64,000 bases of DNA from an uncultured Pseudomonadota bacterium. Lineage in GTDB: Bacteria > Desulfobacterota > Desulfobacteria > Desulfobacterales > Desulfobacteraceae. Shown one piece after another: positions 29,494-38,507 of the stretch (within the stretch, counting starts at the first letter, position 1; the number at the start of each line of letters is the position of its first letter). Location: NCBI GenBank assembly GCA_937880875.1, contig CALGRI010000177.1, forward strand, positions 1 through 64,000, read 5' to 3'. The notes under the pieces were generated by a model that was not told the origin of the DNA, searched no databases, and was given only the letters and a program-made list of their open reading frames with translations. The position numbers were made by a program, and so were the translations under genes.

Positions 29494-30522
29494 TTAAATC
29501 CATTCAACATCATGCGAGTGAAAATTGAGGATGACTTTTTTGCCCGGATAAAGATCAAGCCGACCGATCTGATCTGGAGAAAGCAATACTATTAAGGAAA
29601 GATCGTGTATAGAGATTGTCGCCATGATGGTCTCGCTCTTTTTTTCCAAAAGCATTGAAGTTATATGGCCGGATAATTGATTGATATGGCCATGCCCGGA
29701 TTGTTTTTCAAGATCAATGGAAATATTTTTCTTTCTGATAATGGCTGTGCATGCAGTTTGGGAAGGCGCATTCAGCATGATGATCTGTCCGTCTTCAAGT
29801 TTTTTTATAAGGGTTTTTTGATCTGATTTTTCAAAGGGACCTGTGATAATGTTTTCCACGCCTGTGGAAAATATATTCCCTTTAAAGATGGAAAGCTGAT
29901 GGTCACAGATGGAATATAGCCATTGCAGATCATGGCTTGCAATAACCAGTGTGGTCCCCCAGTTTTTCTTGGCGTTTAAGGATGCCTGGCGGATCAGCCC
30001 GGCGCTTTCAATGTCAATACTTGCAATGGGTTCATCAAGGAGGAGAACTTCAGGTTTTAAGATAAGCCTGGCAGCCATGGCAACCCTCTGGGCTTCTCCA
30101 CCTGATAATTCGTGCCAAAATCTTGTGGCAAAATTCTGATAATCAAGGCCAACGTTTAAAAGTGCCTCTGTCACCCTTTTTTCAAGATTATTTTTTTCTT
30201 TTCTGATCTTTAATCCATAGACAATATTTTCAAAAACAGTTCGTTTTAACAGATAGGGTTTCTGGGTCAGAAGACTTATTTTTGAGCGGATGGATGTTGA
30301 AAACGGTAATTCCATACGCCCTTTATAAAAGATTTGCCCCAGGGTTGGTTTCTGAGCAAAGGCCAATAGTTTTAAAAGCGTGCTTTTTCCGCTGCCGTTG
30401 GGTCCAATAAGACCTGTGATGGATCCTTTTTCAATTTTTAGGTCATCAATATCCAACACTTTTGTGTTCCCATAATAGTGTTGAATATCTTTTAAATGGT
30501 AGGCAGGATCTTTTTTTGTCAT
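29494..30522 (-). CDS. tupC: Tungstate-type ABC transporter ATP-binding protein with TOBE domain
   Basis: GPNGSGKSTLLKLL, LSGGEAQRVAMAARL, LLLDEPIASID; TOBE-like C-terminus. Confidence 0.85.
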   Translation of the reverse strand: MTKKDPAYHLKDIQHYYGNTKVLDIDDLKIEKGSITGLIGPNGSGKSTLLKLLAFAQKPTLGQIFYKGRMELPFSTSIRSKISLLTQKPYLLKRTVFENIVYGLKIRKEKNNLEKRVTEALLNVGLDYQNFATRFWHELSGGEAQRVAMAARLILKPEVLLLDEPIASIDIESAGLIRQASLNAKKNWGTTLVIASHDLQWLYSICDHQLSIFKGNIFSTGVENIITGPFEKSDQKTLIKKLEDGQIIMLNAPSQTACTAIIRKKNISIDLEKQSGHGHINQLSGHITSMLLEKKSETIMATISIHDLSLIVLLSPDQIGRLDLYPGKKVILNFHSHDVEWI

Positions 30523-31205
30523 TGTTTCCTTAAAAAAGACAGGGATAGATTTACAATAAATGCAATCATGATCAGAACAAGCCCCAGGGCAATGCCATCG
30601 GCAAACTGGCCCTTGTTTGTTTCAAGGGCAATGGCAGTTGTAATCGTCCTTGTGTGGTACTTGATATTGCCGCCCACCATCATGGATATCCCGACTTCGG
30701 TTAATACTCTGCCATAAGCTGTGACCGCTGCTACCAGAATGCCGTATCTGACTTCCCAAAGACAGGTGGCAATGATATTACGTCTGCCCGCACCAAGGGA
30801 GACAAGGGTGAGTTTAAGGTCGTGGTCTATGTTTTCAATGGTTGTGGCAGTAATAGCAGTTACAATTGGGAAGGCAAGGATGGTCTGGCCGATGGCAATC
30901 CCTGTCAAAGTGAACAGCAGGCCCAGTTCGCCCAAAGGCCCCTGTCGTGAAATAAATGCGTAAACGGCAAGGCCGATGAAAACCGTTGGAAGGGCAAGCA
31001 TGGTATCAAGAATCGTTCTTAAATGCTTTTTCCCTTTAAAGTCAAAATATCCAAGAACAAAGCCGCAGGGTAACCCGGCTCCAATGCTCAAGAGCATGGA
31101 GCCCGTCGATACTTTTATAGTTGCCCAGACCGCAGTCCAGGTTGCGCTGTCGCCGCTAATCAGAAGCTCGATGGCTTTGATAAAGCCTGCAACAATAAAA
31201 TCCAT
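30519..31205 (-). CDS. tupB: Tungstate-type ABC transporter permease
   Basis: Six-TM permease with SLGAGRRNIIATCLWEVRYGI loop; EVGISMMVGGNIKYHTRTITTAIALETNKG. Confidence 0.87.
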   Translation of the reverse strand: MDFIVAGFIKAIELLISGDSATWTAVWATIKVSTGSMLLSIGAGLPCGFVLGYFDFKGKKHLRTILDTMLALPTVFIGLAVYAFISRQGPLGELGLLFTLTGIAIGQTILAFPIVTAITATTIENIDHDLKLTLVSLGAGRRNIIATCLWEVRYGILVAAVTAYGRVLTEVGISMMVGGNIKYHTRTITTAIALETNKGQFADGIALGLVLIMIAFIVNLSLSFLRKQ

Positions 31206-31217
31206 AAAGTCCTTTTA

Positions 31218-32063
31218 TTATTTTGCGTTTGGTATAAAAAGCTTTTGTCCAAGAAGCCTGAAGTCTCTTATCAGATTCTGGGCATTTTGTGAAGCCATCC
31301 AGTCTGAAAATTTAAGTGCCAGATCATATTTTGTATTGGCGCAGTTTTTGGGATCAAGGGTTAAGACACTGTATTGATTCAACAGGATGCCGTCCCCCTC
31401 CACCAGAACCTTTAAGGGCGCATTGCCGTCTTTGTAAGATTGATACTTAATGTATGTGCCCCGGTCTGTCATTGTATACCCCTCCCTTTCCTGGGCAACA
31501 TTGATGGTGGCAAGCATTCCCTGTCCTGTCTGCACATACCAGTTTTCTTTGTCAGGCTGTTCAATGCCGGCATCTTTCCATAAAGATTTTTCTTTTTTAT
31601 GGGTACCGGAGTCATCACCGCGGGTCATGAATACAGCCGGTTTGTTTTTAATTGCGCGCAAGGCATCAGATATACTTTTGCCTTTTATAGCGGCCGGATC
31701 ACTTTCAGGCCCAATGATAACAAAATCATTGTACATGATTTCTCTTCTGTCTTTTCCATATCCGTTTTCAATGTATTTTTTTTCTGCGGGTGGGGCATGA
31801 ACCAGCAGGACATCAACATCGCAGTTCTGGCCGAGCTTTAATGCCTTACCGGTTCCTGTGGCAGTCCATTTCAGGGAGATGCCGGTTTCTTTTTCAAAGT
31901 GAGGGATGAGATAATCCAAGAGGCCGGTGTTATCTGTGCTGGTGGTGGTTGCCATCATCAGGCTTTTGGTTTCAGCCTGGGCATAGATGGTCATGATCAT
32001 TGTGAATATAAGTGCTGATATAAAGGTAAAAATTTTTGCTCTGTTCATTTCCAAGGCCCCCAT
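31218..32063 (-). CDS. tupA: Tungstate ABC transporter substrate-binding protein
   Basis: Signal peptide, then MMATTTSTDNTGLLDYLIPHFEKETG; LLVHAPPAEKKYIENGYG; MTRGDDSGTHKKEKSLW. Confidence 0.92.
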   Translation of the reverse strand: MGALEMNRAKIFTFISALIFTMIMTIYAQAETKSLMMATTTSTDNTGLLDYLIPHFEKETGISLKWTATGTGKALKLGQNCDVDVLLVHAPPAEKKYIENGYGKDRREIMYNDFVIIGPESDPAAIKGKSISDALRAIKNKPAVFMTRGDDSGTHKKEKSLWKDAGIEQPDKENWYVQTGQGMLATINVAQEREGYTMTDRGTYIKYQSYKDGNAPLKVLVEGDGILLNQYSVLTLDPKNCANTKYDLALKFSDWMASQNAQNLIRDFRLLGQKLFIPNAK

Positions 32064-32198
32064 AAAATATTTAAAATTAGCTTGATGGAATGAGGTCGGA
32101 ATATGTTAATATCGGGAGAGAGTCAATAAGATATTTAACAATATGAATAAAAAAGAAATATACTTACCAATACAAACTAATAATGACAATAATTGTTA

Positions 32199-32453
32199 TC
32201 AATCTTTTAGAAAGAGACTATGATATTCATCTTCAGAAAGATGGCTCTTTAATTTATCATTAATAAACAGGTATATTTCTTCGAGTTCCAGGTCAGACAA
32301 CCTTGGGAGAAGTGCTTTTAAAAAAGAGTCTTCAGAAAATTTTTGAAGATAAAACATGATGGTTTCTTCATCAGTTTCCCGGTCTAGGCCAAAAGCTCCC
32401 AGGCCTTTGTATTCCTGGATAAAATTGTGTGTGTCTTTTTTCATATTGATCAA
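32199..32453 (-). CDS. Hypothetical protein (84 aa)
   Basis: Short acidic ORF (DEETIMFYLQKFSEDSFLKALLPRLSDLELEEIYLFINDKLKSHL); no family recognised. Confidence 0.55.
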   Translation of the reverse strand: MINMKKDTHNFIQEYKGLGAFGLDRETDEETIMFYLQKFSEDSFLKALLPRLSDLELEEIYLFINDKLKSHLSEDEYHSLFLKD

Positions 32454-32523
32454 TCCTCCGGGTCAAATCCTGTTTGATGTATAAAAATGCTTCTTTTATG
32501 GTCTTTGTCAATTTAAAAATAAC

Positions 32524-32558
32524 CGAACAATTTGGTGTCTGTGATCCCAAATTGTTCG
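32524..32558 (-). terminator. Stem-loop / probable weak terminator
   Basis: Perfect 12-bp arms CGAACAATTTGG/CCAAATTGTTCG downstream of the minus-strand amidohydrolase; minus strand continues GTTATTTTTAAATT. Confidence 0.5.
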
Positions 32559-32588
32559 CTTTCGGCAGGAAAATTTCGGTAAAGTGGT

Positions 32589-33428
32589 TTATGGATACAG
32601 GGCCGAAGCATTGCCACCCAATATTAGTGCCTTTTGAAGGGAACTCATATTGGTATTTTCCATATCTTTGTAATACCGGTCAGGAGCCAGTAACGGAAAA
32701 TCGGTCCCAAAAAGAACTTTGTCTGCCACTCCTGTAGCAACGGCAAAATCATAGATTTGTGAATCATATAAAAAAGGAGAGGCTGCAGTGTCATACCAGA
32801 TATTTTTTAAAACAGCTTTTGTCTCTTTTTTCATGATGTTATAAAAAAAAATTCCCCCTCCCCAGTGGGCCAGTATGATCTTATTGTCAGGAAAGGTTTT
32901 GGCAAGGGTGTATATTTGTTCCAGGGTAATTGGGGTTTTCCCGGGATATTTGTGCCCGACAGGTTCATTGGTGTGGATCATGCAGGGCAAATTACCCTTT
33001 TCCCTTAAAACTGCCATAACAGGATCAAGAAAGGCCAAAGCTTTTTTATCTATACCCGAAAGATAGAATGCCAGTTCTCCAGCTCCGCAAAGACCTGCAT
33101 CAATGCATCTTAGGGCTTCATCTGCGGCACCCTCCCAGGCTGCATCAAAACAGGCAAGACCTTTAATCCTGTCCGGATATTTTTTGACCGATTCAATGAT
33201 GATGTCATTGTTTTGCTTTGTATATTCAGGGGTACGCCAGGGGAAACCACAAATAATCGAGATATCAACCTGATATCTGTCCATTGATTTTAATAAGTCA
33301 ACAATATTGCAGATAGCTGCTTTTGGCGAATTATAGAGCAGTTTGAATTCAGGTTCATTGTCAAAGTATCTGGAACGATCCTTTTTAACCTGTTCCGGGA
33401 AAATATGGGTATGTGTATCAATAATCAT
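32589..33428 (-). CDS. Amidohydrolase-family TIM-barrel metal-dependent hydrolase
   Basis: MIIDTHTHIFPE, IILAHWGGG, VLFGTDFPLLAPDRY. Confidence 0.88.
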   Translation of the reverse strand: MIIDTHTHIFPEQVKKDRSRYFDNEPEFKLLYNSPKAAICNIVDLLKSMDRYQVDISIICGFPWRTPEYTKQNNDIIIESVKKYPDRIKGLACFDAAWEGAADEALRCIDAGLCGAGELAFYLSGIDKKALAFLDPVMAVLREKGNLPCMIHTNEPVGHKYPGKTPITLEQIYTLAKTFPDNKIILAHWGGGIFFYNIMKKETKAVLKNIWYDTAASPFLYDSQIYDFAVATGVADKVLFGTDFPLLAPDRYYKDMENTNMSSLQKALILGGNASALYP

Positions 33429-33441
33429 GTCAATTATCCTA

Positions 33442-33499
33442 AATAGTGTTTGAACGAAAACTCACCCAAACACGGGGTTTTCGGTCAGGCACTAAATAA
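33442..33499. repeat. Interspersed palindromic repeat, copy 2
   Basis: AATAGTGTTTGAACGAAAACTCACCCAAACACGGGGTTTTCGGTCAGGCACTAAATA; arms pair with each other imperfectly. Confidence 0.8.
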
Positions 33500-33567
33500 A
33501 TAGGTTAGTTATTGTAAAATAGCCTATGGCAATATATATTAGTTTATTCTTGCAAACAAGGGCTTGA

Positions 33568-33614
33568 ATAGTGTTTGATGGGAAATTGGCGATTTTAGGG
33601 ATAGCATTAAATAA
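33568..33614. repeat. Interspersed palindromic repeat, degenerate copy 3
   Basis: AATAGTGTTTGATGGGAAATTGGCGATTTTAGGGATAGCATTAAATAA; same ends as copies 1 and 2. Confidence 0.7.
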
Positions 33615-33623
33615 AGGACAGCA

Positions 33624-34292
33624 ATGAAATATTATCCCATATTTCTTGATATAAAAGACAAGGATTGTCTTATCGTCGGCGGGGGTCCGGTCGGTGCGAG
33701 AAAGGCTGCAACCCTTCAAAAATGCGGTGCAAATGTAAAAGTGATCAGTGATCATTTCTCGTCCTGGTTTGATGGATTAAACACAACATCCATTTGCCTT
33801 GAAAAAAAAGAATATGAGAAAAAAGACGTGAAAGGGATGTTTTTTGTTTTTGCTGCCACCAATAATGCTGATTTAAACCGGCAGATAAAAAATGATGCCT
33901 CATTGCTCAATATCCTTTGTAATGTGGCTGATGCCCCGGATAATAGTGATTTTCTACTTCCTTCGATAGTGGACAGGGGGGATCTGATTGTGGCTGTTTC
34001 AACATCTGGATCAAGTCCTGCAATGGCAAAGAGAATCAAACAGGAGCTTGAAAATCATTTTGGTCCTGAGTATGCGCAATTCCTGACTTTGATGGGAAAT
34101 ATTCGAAAAAGGCTTTTATCATCCGGCAGTACTCCAGATGATAATAAAGCAATATTTCATGCCCTTATTGAGAAAGGTGTCCTTGAGTTGATCCAGGCCA
34201 ATGATGACATAAAAATAAATGCGGTCTTATGCGATGTTCTTGGAAAGGGATATACGTATGAAGATCTTGTTTCTTTAAGGAGTGATGAATGA
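33624..34292 (+). CDS. Precorrin-2 dehydrogenase/sirohydrochlorin ferrochelatase-type protein (Met8/SirC)
   Basis: YYPIFLDIKDKDCLIVGGGPVGARKAATLQKCGANVKVIS, LLNILCNVADAPDNSDFLLPSIVDRGDLIVAVSTSGSSPAMAKRIKQELE. Confidence 0.93.
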   Translation: MKYYPIFLDIKDKDCLIVGGGPVGARKAATLQKCGANVKVISDHFSSWFDGLNTTSICLEKKEYEKKDVKGMFFVFAATNNADLNRQIKNDASLLNILCNVADAPDNSDFLLPSIVDRGDLIVAVSTSGSSPAMAKRIKQELENHFGPEYAQFLTLMGNIRKRLLSSGSTPDDNKAIFHALIEKGVLELIQANDDIKINAVLCDVLGKGYTYEDLVSLRSDE

Positions 34293-35125
34293 GTCTTCAA
34301 ACTGCCCTAATGGTGCTGCAGATAACAACCCTGCTCTATTTTATCAGTATGGCAGGGTATATTTTGTTTTTATTTAATCAAAAGAAAATCTATCAAAAAA
34401 TAGCCTTTTGTTTTATTTCAACAGCCGTTGTTTTTCATTTTATCAGTATGATGATTTACACCATGGCAACACAGCATGTGCCTATACAGAATTTATCCCA
34501 GAGTTTATCTCTTGCAGCATTCTTTCTGGGCGGCATGTTTTTATTTTTCCAGTACAAATTTGATCTTAAAATTCTCGGGGTATTTGCTTCAATATTATTA
34601 TTTGCCATCATGGTGATTGTATTGATAATGCCAGAGGCAGCGCCGGTGGAGAAAAATATTGTTTTAAAAGGGTTCTGGCTTTATTCCCACATTGTTCTGG
34701 TGTTTACAGGCGAGGCATCTCTTGCATTGGCATGCGGAGCAGGGATTTTGTACTTATTGCAGGAAAAAGGGATTAAGACAAAAAGACCTGGTTTTTTTTA
34801 CAAACGACTACCCTCATTGGATTTCCTGGATAATGTTGGATATACCTGCTTGACCACAGGGTTTACCCTGCTTACCATCGGACTTGTGACAGGGTTTATT
34901 TATGCAAAAGTAATCTGGGGCAGCTTTTGGAACTGGGATCCCAAAGAAGTATTCTCTGTGGGAACATGGCTGGTGTATGCTGCCTTATTGCATCTACGTC
35001 TTTATTCGGGGTGGCGGGGCAGAAAATCAGCCATAATGACTATTATCGGATTTTTCATCATTATATTTACGTTCCTTGGGGTCAATATGCTGTTAGGCGG
35101 GTATCACCAAACCTTTACAAAATAA
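34289..35125 (+). CDS. CcsA/HemX-type cytochrome c assembly membrane protein
   Basis: WGSFWNWDPKEVFSVGTWLVYAALLHLRLYSGWRG, LGVNMLLGGYHQTF. Confidence 0.93.
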   Translation: MSLQTALMVLQITTLLYFISMAGYILFLFNQKKIYQKIAFCFISTAVVFHFISMMIYTMATQHVPIQNLSQSLSLAAFFLGGMFLFFQYKFDLKILGVFASILLFAIMVIVLIMPEAAPVEKNIVLKGFWLYSHIVLVFTGEASLALACGAGILYLLQEKGIKTKRPGFFYKRLPSLDFLDNVGYTCLTTGFTLLTIGLVTGFIYAKVIWGSFWNWDPKEVFSVGTWLVYAALLHLRLYSGWRGRKSAIMTIIGFFIIIFTFLGVNMLLGGYHQTFTK

Positions 35126-35135
35126 AGAAATAACA

Positions 35136-36413
35136 ATGTCAAAAATTATATTAATCGGCATAAATCATAAAACCGCACCTGTTGAACTCAGGGAAAAACT
35201 GTCTTTTTCCAGTGAAGAGACAATAGCTGCGCTTGAATTATTAAAGCAGGACAAGGATATTAAAGAAAGCCTTATCTTTTCTACCTGTAACAGGACAGAA
35301 ATTTTATATATCCCTGGAACGGGTGAACAGGTTGATAAAATTATTGAGTTTATTTCACATCATAAAAAAATTGATATTTCTGAATTTAAAAGTGCTTTAT
35401 ATGTTTATAAGGAAGACGAAGCGATCCTGCATTTATTTAGGGTTGCATCAAGCCTGGATTCAATGGTGGTAGGCGAACCCCAGATTTTGGGGCAGGTTAA
35501 ACAGGCCTATAGGACTGCCGTGGAAAACAATGCCTCGGGTGTGATGCTGAATCGACTGATGCACAAAGCCTTTAATATTGCAAAAAAAGTCAGAAAAGAA
35601 ACCGGGATAGGGGATAATGCGGTTTCCATCAGCTATGCAGCCATTGAGCTTGCCAAAAAAATTTTTTCAGACTTATCCCAGAAGAGTGTCATGCTGCTGG
35701 GTGCCGGGGAGATGGCGGAACTGGCAGTGGAGCACCTGTTATCCAATAATGTGAAGCAAATTATCGTCGCAAATCGAACCTTTAAAAAGGCAGTGGATCT
35801 TGCTGCTAAATTCAATGGACTGGCCGTCAAGTTTGAAGAAAGGGAAGATGCATTAAAGGATGTTGATATTATCATCAGTTCAACCGGTGCAACAGATTAT
35901 GTGTTGACCGAGACCCAGGTCAAACAGGCCATGAAAAAAAGGCATCATAATACGCTTTTTTTTATTGATATTGCAGTTCCAAGGGATATTGATCCTAAAA
36001 TAAACACGATTTCCAATGCCTATGTTTATGATATTGATGATTTGAAAAATATTGTGGAATCCAATATTGAGCAGAGGGGAAAAGAAACGGTCAAAGCTGA
36101 AAGATATATTGAAGAAGCAGTCGTAAAATTTCGCAAATGGCTGGAAAACCTTGCCATTGTTCCGACGATTAAGGCTTTGAACGATAAAATGTCTTCCATT
36201 GTTGACATTGAATGTAAAAAAACCCTTTTAAATTTGAAACACCTTTCTCAAGAAGATATGGAGGCAATAAAACGCATGACCCAGGCCATAGCAACCAGAA
36301 CCATTCATGACCCCATCCTTTTTTTACGCAATACCGGTGACCACAGGGATGATTCCCTTTATCTCAATGTCACACGCCAATTGTTCAATATAGACCTTCC
36401 CGAGGAAGAATAG
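35136..36413 (+). CDS. hemA: Glutamyl-tRNA reductase
   Basis: GINHKTAPVELREKLSF, STCNRTEIL, SLDSMVVGEPQILGQVKQAY, LLGAGEMAELAVEHL. Confidence 0.97.
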   Translation: MSKIILIGINHKTAPVELREKLSFSSEETIAALELLKQDKDIKESLIFSTCNRTEILYIPGTGEQVDKIIEFISHHKKIDISEFKSALYVYKEDEAILHLFRVASSLDSMVVGEPQILGQVKQAYRTAVENNASGVMLNRLMHKAFNIAKKVRKETGIGDNAVSISYAAIELAKKIFSDLSQKSVMLLGAGEMAELAVEHLLSNNVKQIIVANRTFKKAVDLAAKFNGLAVKFEEREDALKDVDIIISSTGATDYVLTETQVKQAMKKRHHNTLFFIDIAVPRDIDPKINTISNAYVYDIDDLKNIVESNIEQRGKETVKAERYIEEAVVKFRKWLENLAIVPTIKALNDKMSSIVDIECKKTLLNLKHLSQEDMEAIKRMTQAIATRTIHDPILFLRNTGDHRDDSLYLNVTRQLFNIDLPEEE

Positions 36414-36552
36414 CCAAAAGTGCCAATTAAAGTTTGAGCTATGCTTTAATATCTGGCTGGAATTGGGCTATTTAATTCTTTACATTTTGTTTAATTTTAG
36501 TGTATTGTTTTGTTCTGGATGTTCCTGTAATTTAAGATAAAGGGCAAATATA

Positions 36553-36915
36553 ATGAAAAAAAAAGATTTAGATTTTTTTAGAAATCTTTTGACCGATAGG
36601 CTTAAAGAGCTCCTTTCCCATGCTGACGGCACTGTAACCGGTATGACCAAACCAAAAGAAAATTTTGCCGATCCAACGGACAGAGCCTCCCATGAATCGG
36701 ACAGAACTTTTGAACTTCGTATCAGAGACCGTGAACATAAATTGATCAAGAAAATAAAAAAAGCACTTGTGCGTATCGAAAATGAGACATTTGGAATCTG
36801 TGAAGCTTGTGGGGAAGATATTTCCCTTCAACGGATTAAGGCAAGACCTGTTACCACCCAATGCATTGACTGTAAAACCCGTGAAGAGGATATGGAGAAG
36901 GCTCTCGGAATTTAG
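36553..36915 (+). CDS. dksA: RNA polymerase-binding transcription factor DksA
   Basis: DPTDRASHESDRTFELRIRDREHKLIKKIKKAL, GICEACGEDISLQRIKARPVTTQCIDCK zinc finger. Confidence 0.96.
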   Translation: MKKKDLDFFRNLLTDRLKELLSHADGTVTGMTKPKENFADPTDRASHESDRTFELRIRDREHKLIKKIKKALVRIENETFGICEACGEDISLQRIKARPVTTQCIDCKTREEDMEKALGI

Positions 36916-36933
36916 CCTGCACAAGATAGTTCA

Positions 36934-38496
36934 TTGATTGATCTTCATGTACATTCTACAGCTTCAGACGGGTCCTTTTCCCCTTTAGAAATTATGGCCC
37001 TGGCCAAAAAGGTCGGGGTTCAGGCTATTTCGATAACAGACCATGATACCATAGACGGTGTTAAGGAAATCTTAAAATACCCCCTGCCCCCATTTCCTGA
37101 ATTTATTACCGGAGTTGAAATCAGTTGTGAGCCGCCATCAGGGTTCAGGGAAGTGGGAAGCGTTCATATGCTGGGGTTTGGGTTCAGTGTTTATGATAAA
37201 AACCTTAATGCTATTTTTGATGATGCAAAAATAGCCCGTGCCCAAAGAAATCCCAAAATCATTGAAAAATTAAACAGCCTTGGATTCAATATCACCATGG
37301 AACAGGTTGAGAATCGGTTTGGTGCGGATCAGACAGGTCGCCCCCACATTGCAGAGCTTATGATGGAAAAAGGATATGTCAAAACATTTAGAGAAGCCTT
37401 TGACAAATATCTTGGAAAAGACAAGCCTGCTTATGTGGATAAATATAAGGTCTCCTGCCACCAGGCAATTCAAACGATTCGCCAGGCAGGCGGGATTGCG
37501 GTCCTGGCGCATCCGGGTCTTTTGAGGTTCAATAAAAGTCATCAAATAGAAAATTTTATTGATGTCCTGATGGCCGATGGCCTTGCAGGAATAGAGGTAT
37601 ATTATACAGATCATGACCATCGAATGACATCTTTTTATCAAGACCTTGCAGATCAAAAAAAGCTTATGATGACTGGAGGTTCGGATTTCCATGGATTATT
37701 TAATAAAGACGTTCACCTTGGTTCTGGTAAAGATAATCTGAATATTGAATATTCTCTGTTTAAAGCATTAACCCTTGAGTTGGAAGAAATCAAAGAAAAA
37801 TATTTAGATTTTCGCATCCTTGAGAATAATATTGGATATTCATTTAAAAATAAATCATTGTTAAATAATGCCTTGTGTCACAGATCTTATTTAAATGAAA
37901 ATCAAGAATCATGTCTTTGTGATAATGAGCGGCTTGAATTTTTAGGAGATGCTGTTTTAGGGTTATGCATCGGACACTTGCTCATGGAAAAAAGTCCATC
38001 AAAAAATGAAGGGGAACTTTCAAAGCTAAGAGCCAACCTTGTCAGCGAGTCTGCACTTGCTGATATGGCAAGGCTTATTGATCTTGGCAGGTTTGTCAGA
38101 CTTGGAAAAGGAGAAGCCTTTTCCAGGGGGTTTGATAAAAACTCCATATTATCAGATACCTATGAAGCCGTTATTGCCGCTGTTTATCTGGATGCGGGGT
38201 TTGATACTACATACCGGCTGGTACATGACCTTTTCAAAGAGAGCCTTGAAAAAAATTTGACTAATGATGAGACCCTGGATTATAAAAGTATGTTGCAGGA
38301 ATTTGTTCAGGAGCATGGTGCAACAACACCTCAATATGAAGTTCTCAATGAGATCGGCCCTGACCATGATAAAACCTTTGAGATCAGCTTAAATATTTTT
38401 GATATCCATTCAAGGGGTTTTGGGAAAACAAAAAAAGCCGCAGAGCAGGATTCTGCAAAAAAAGCCTTAAAGATGTTAAAAAAAATAAATCCCTGA
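36934..38496 (+). CDS. rnc: Fused PHP-domain phosphoesterase (TrpH/RNase AM-like) and ribonuclease III
   Basis: N-terminal DLHVHSTASDGSFSP, ITDHDTIDGV, GVEISCE, TGRPHIAELMMEKGYVKTFREAFDKYLGKDKPAYV, LAHPGLL, TGGSDFHG; C-terminal NERLEFLGDAVLGL, SDTYEAVIAAVYLDAGF, dsRBD DYKSMLQEFVQEHG...GFGKTKKAAEQDSAKKALKML. Likely TTG start. Confidence 0.93.
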   Translation: MIDLHVHSTASDGSFSPLEIMALAKKVGVQAISITDHDTIDGVKEILKYPLPPFPEFITGVEISCEPPSGFREVGSVHMLGFGFSVYDKNLNAIFDDAKIARAQRNPKIIEKLNSLGFNITMEQVENRFGADQTGRPHIAELMMEKGYVKTFREAFDKYLGKDKPAYVDKYKVSCHQAIQTIRQAGGIAVLAHPGLLRFNKSHQIENFIDVLMADGLAGIEVYYTDHDHRMTSFYQDLADQKKLMMTGGSDFHGLFNKDVHLGSGKDNLNIEYSLFKALTLELEEIKEKYLDFRILENNIGYSFKNKSLLNNALCHRSYLNENQESCLCDNERLEFLGDAVLGLCIGHLLMEKSPSKNEGELSKLRANLVSESALADMARLIDLGRFVRLGKGEAFSRGFDKNSILSDTYEAVIAAVYLDAGFDTTYRLVHDLFKESLEKNLTNDETLDYKSMLQEFVQEHGATTPQYEVLNEIGPDHDKTFEISLNIFDIHSRGFGKTKKAAEQDSAKKALKMLKKINP

Positions 38497-38507
38497 TGGT
38501 TTGACTG

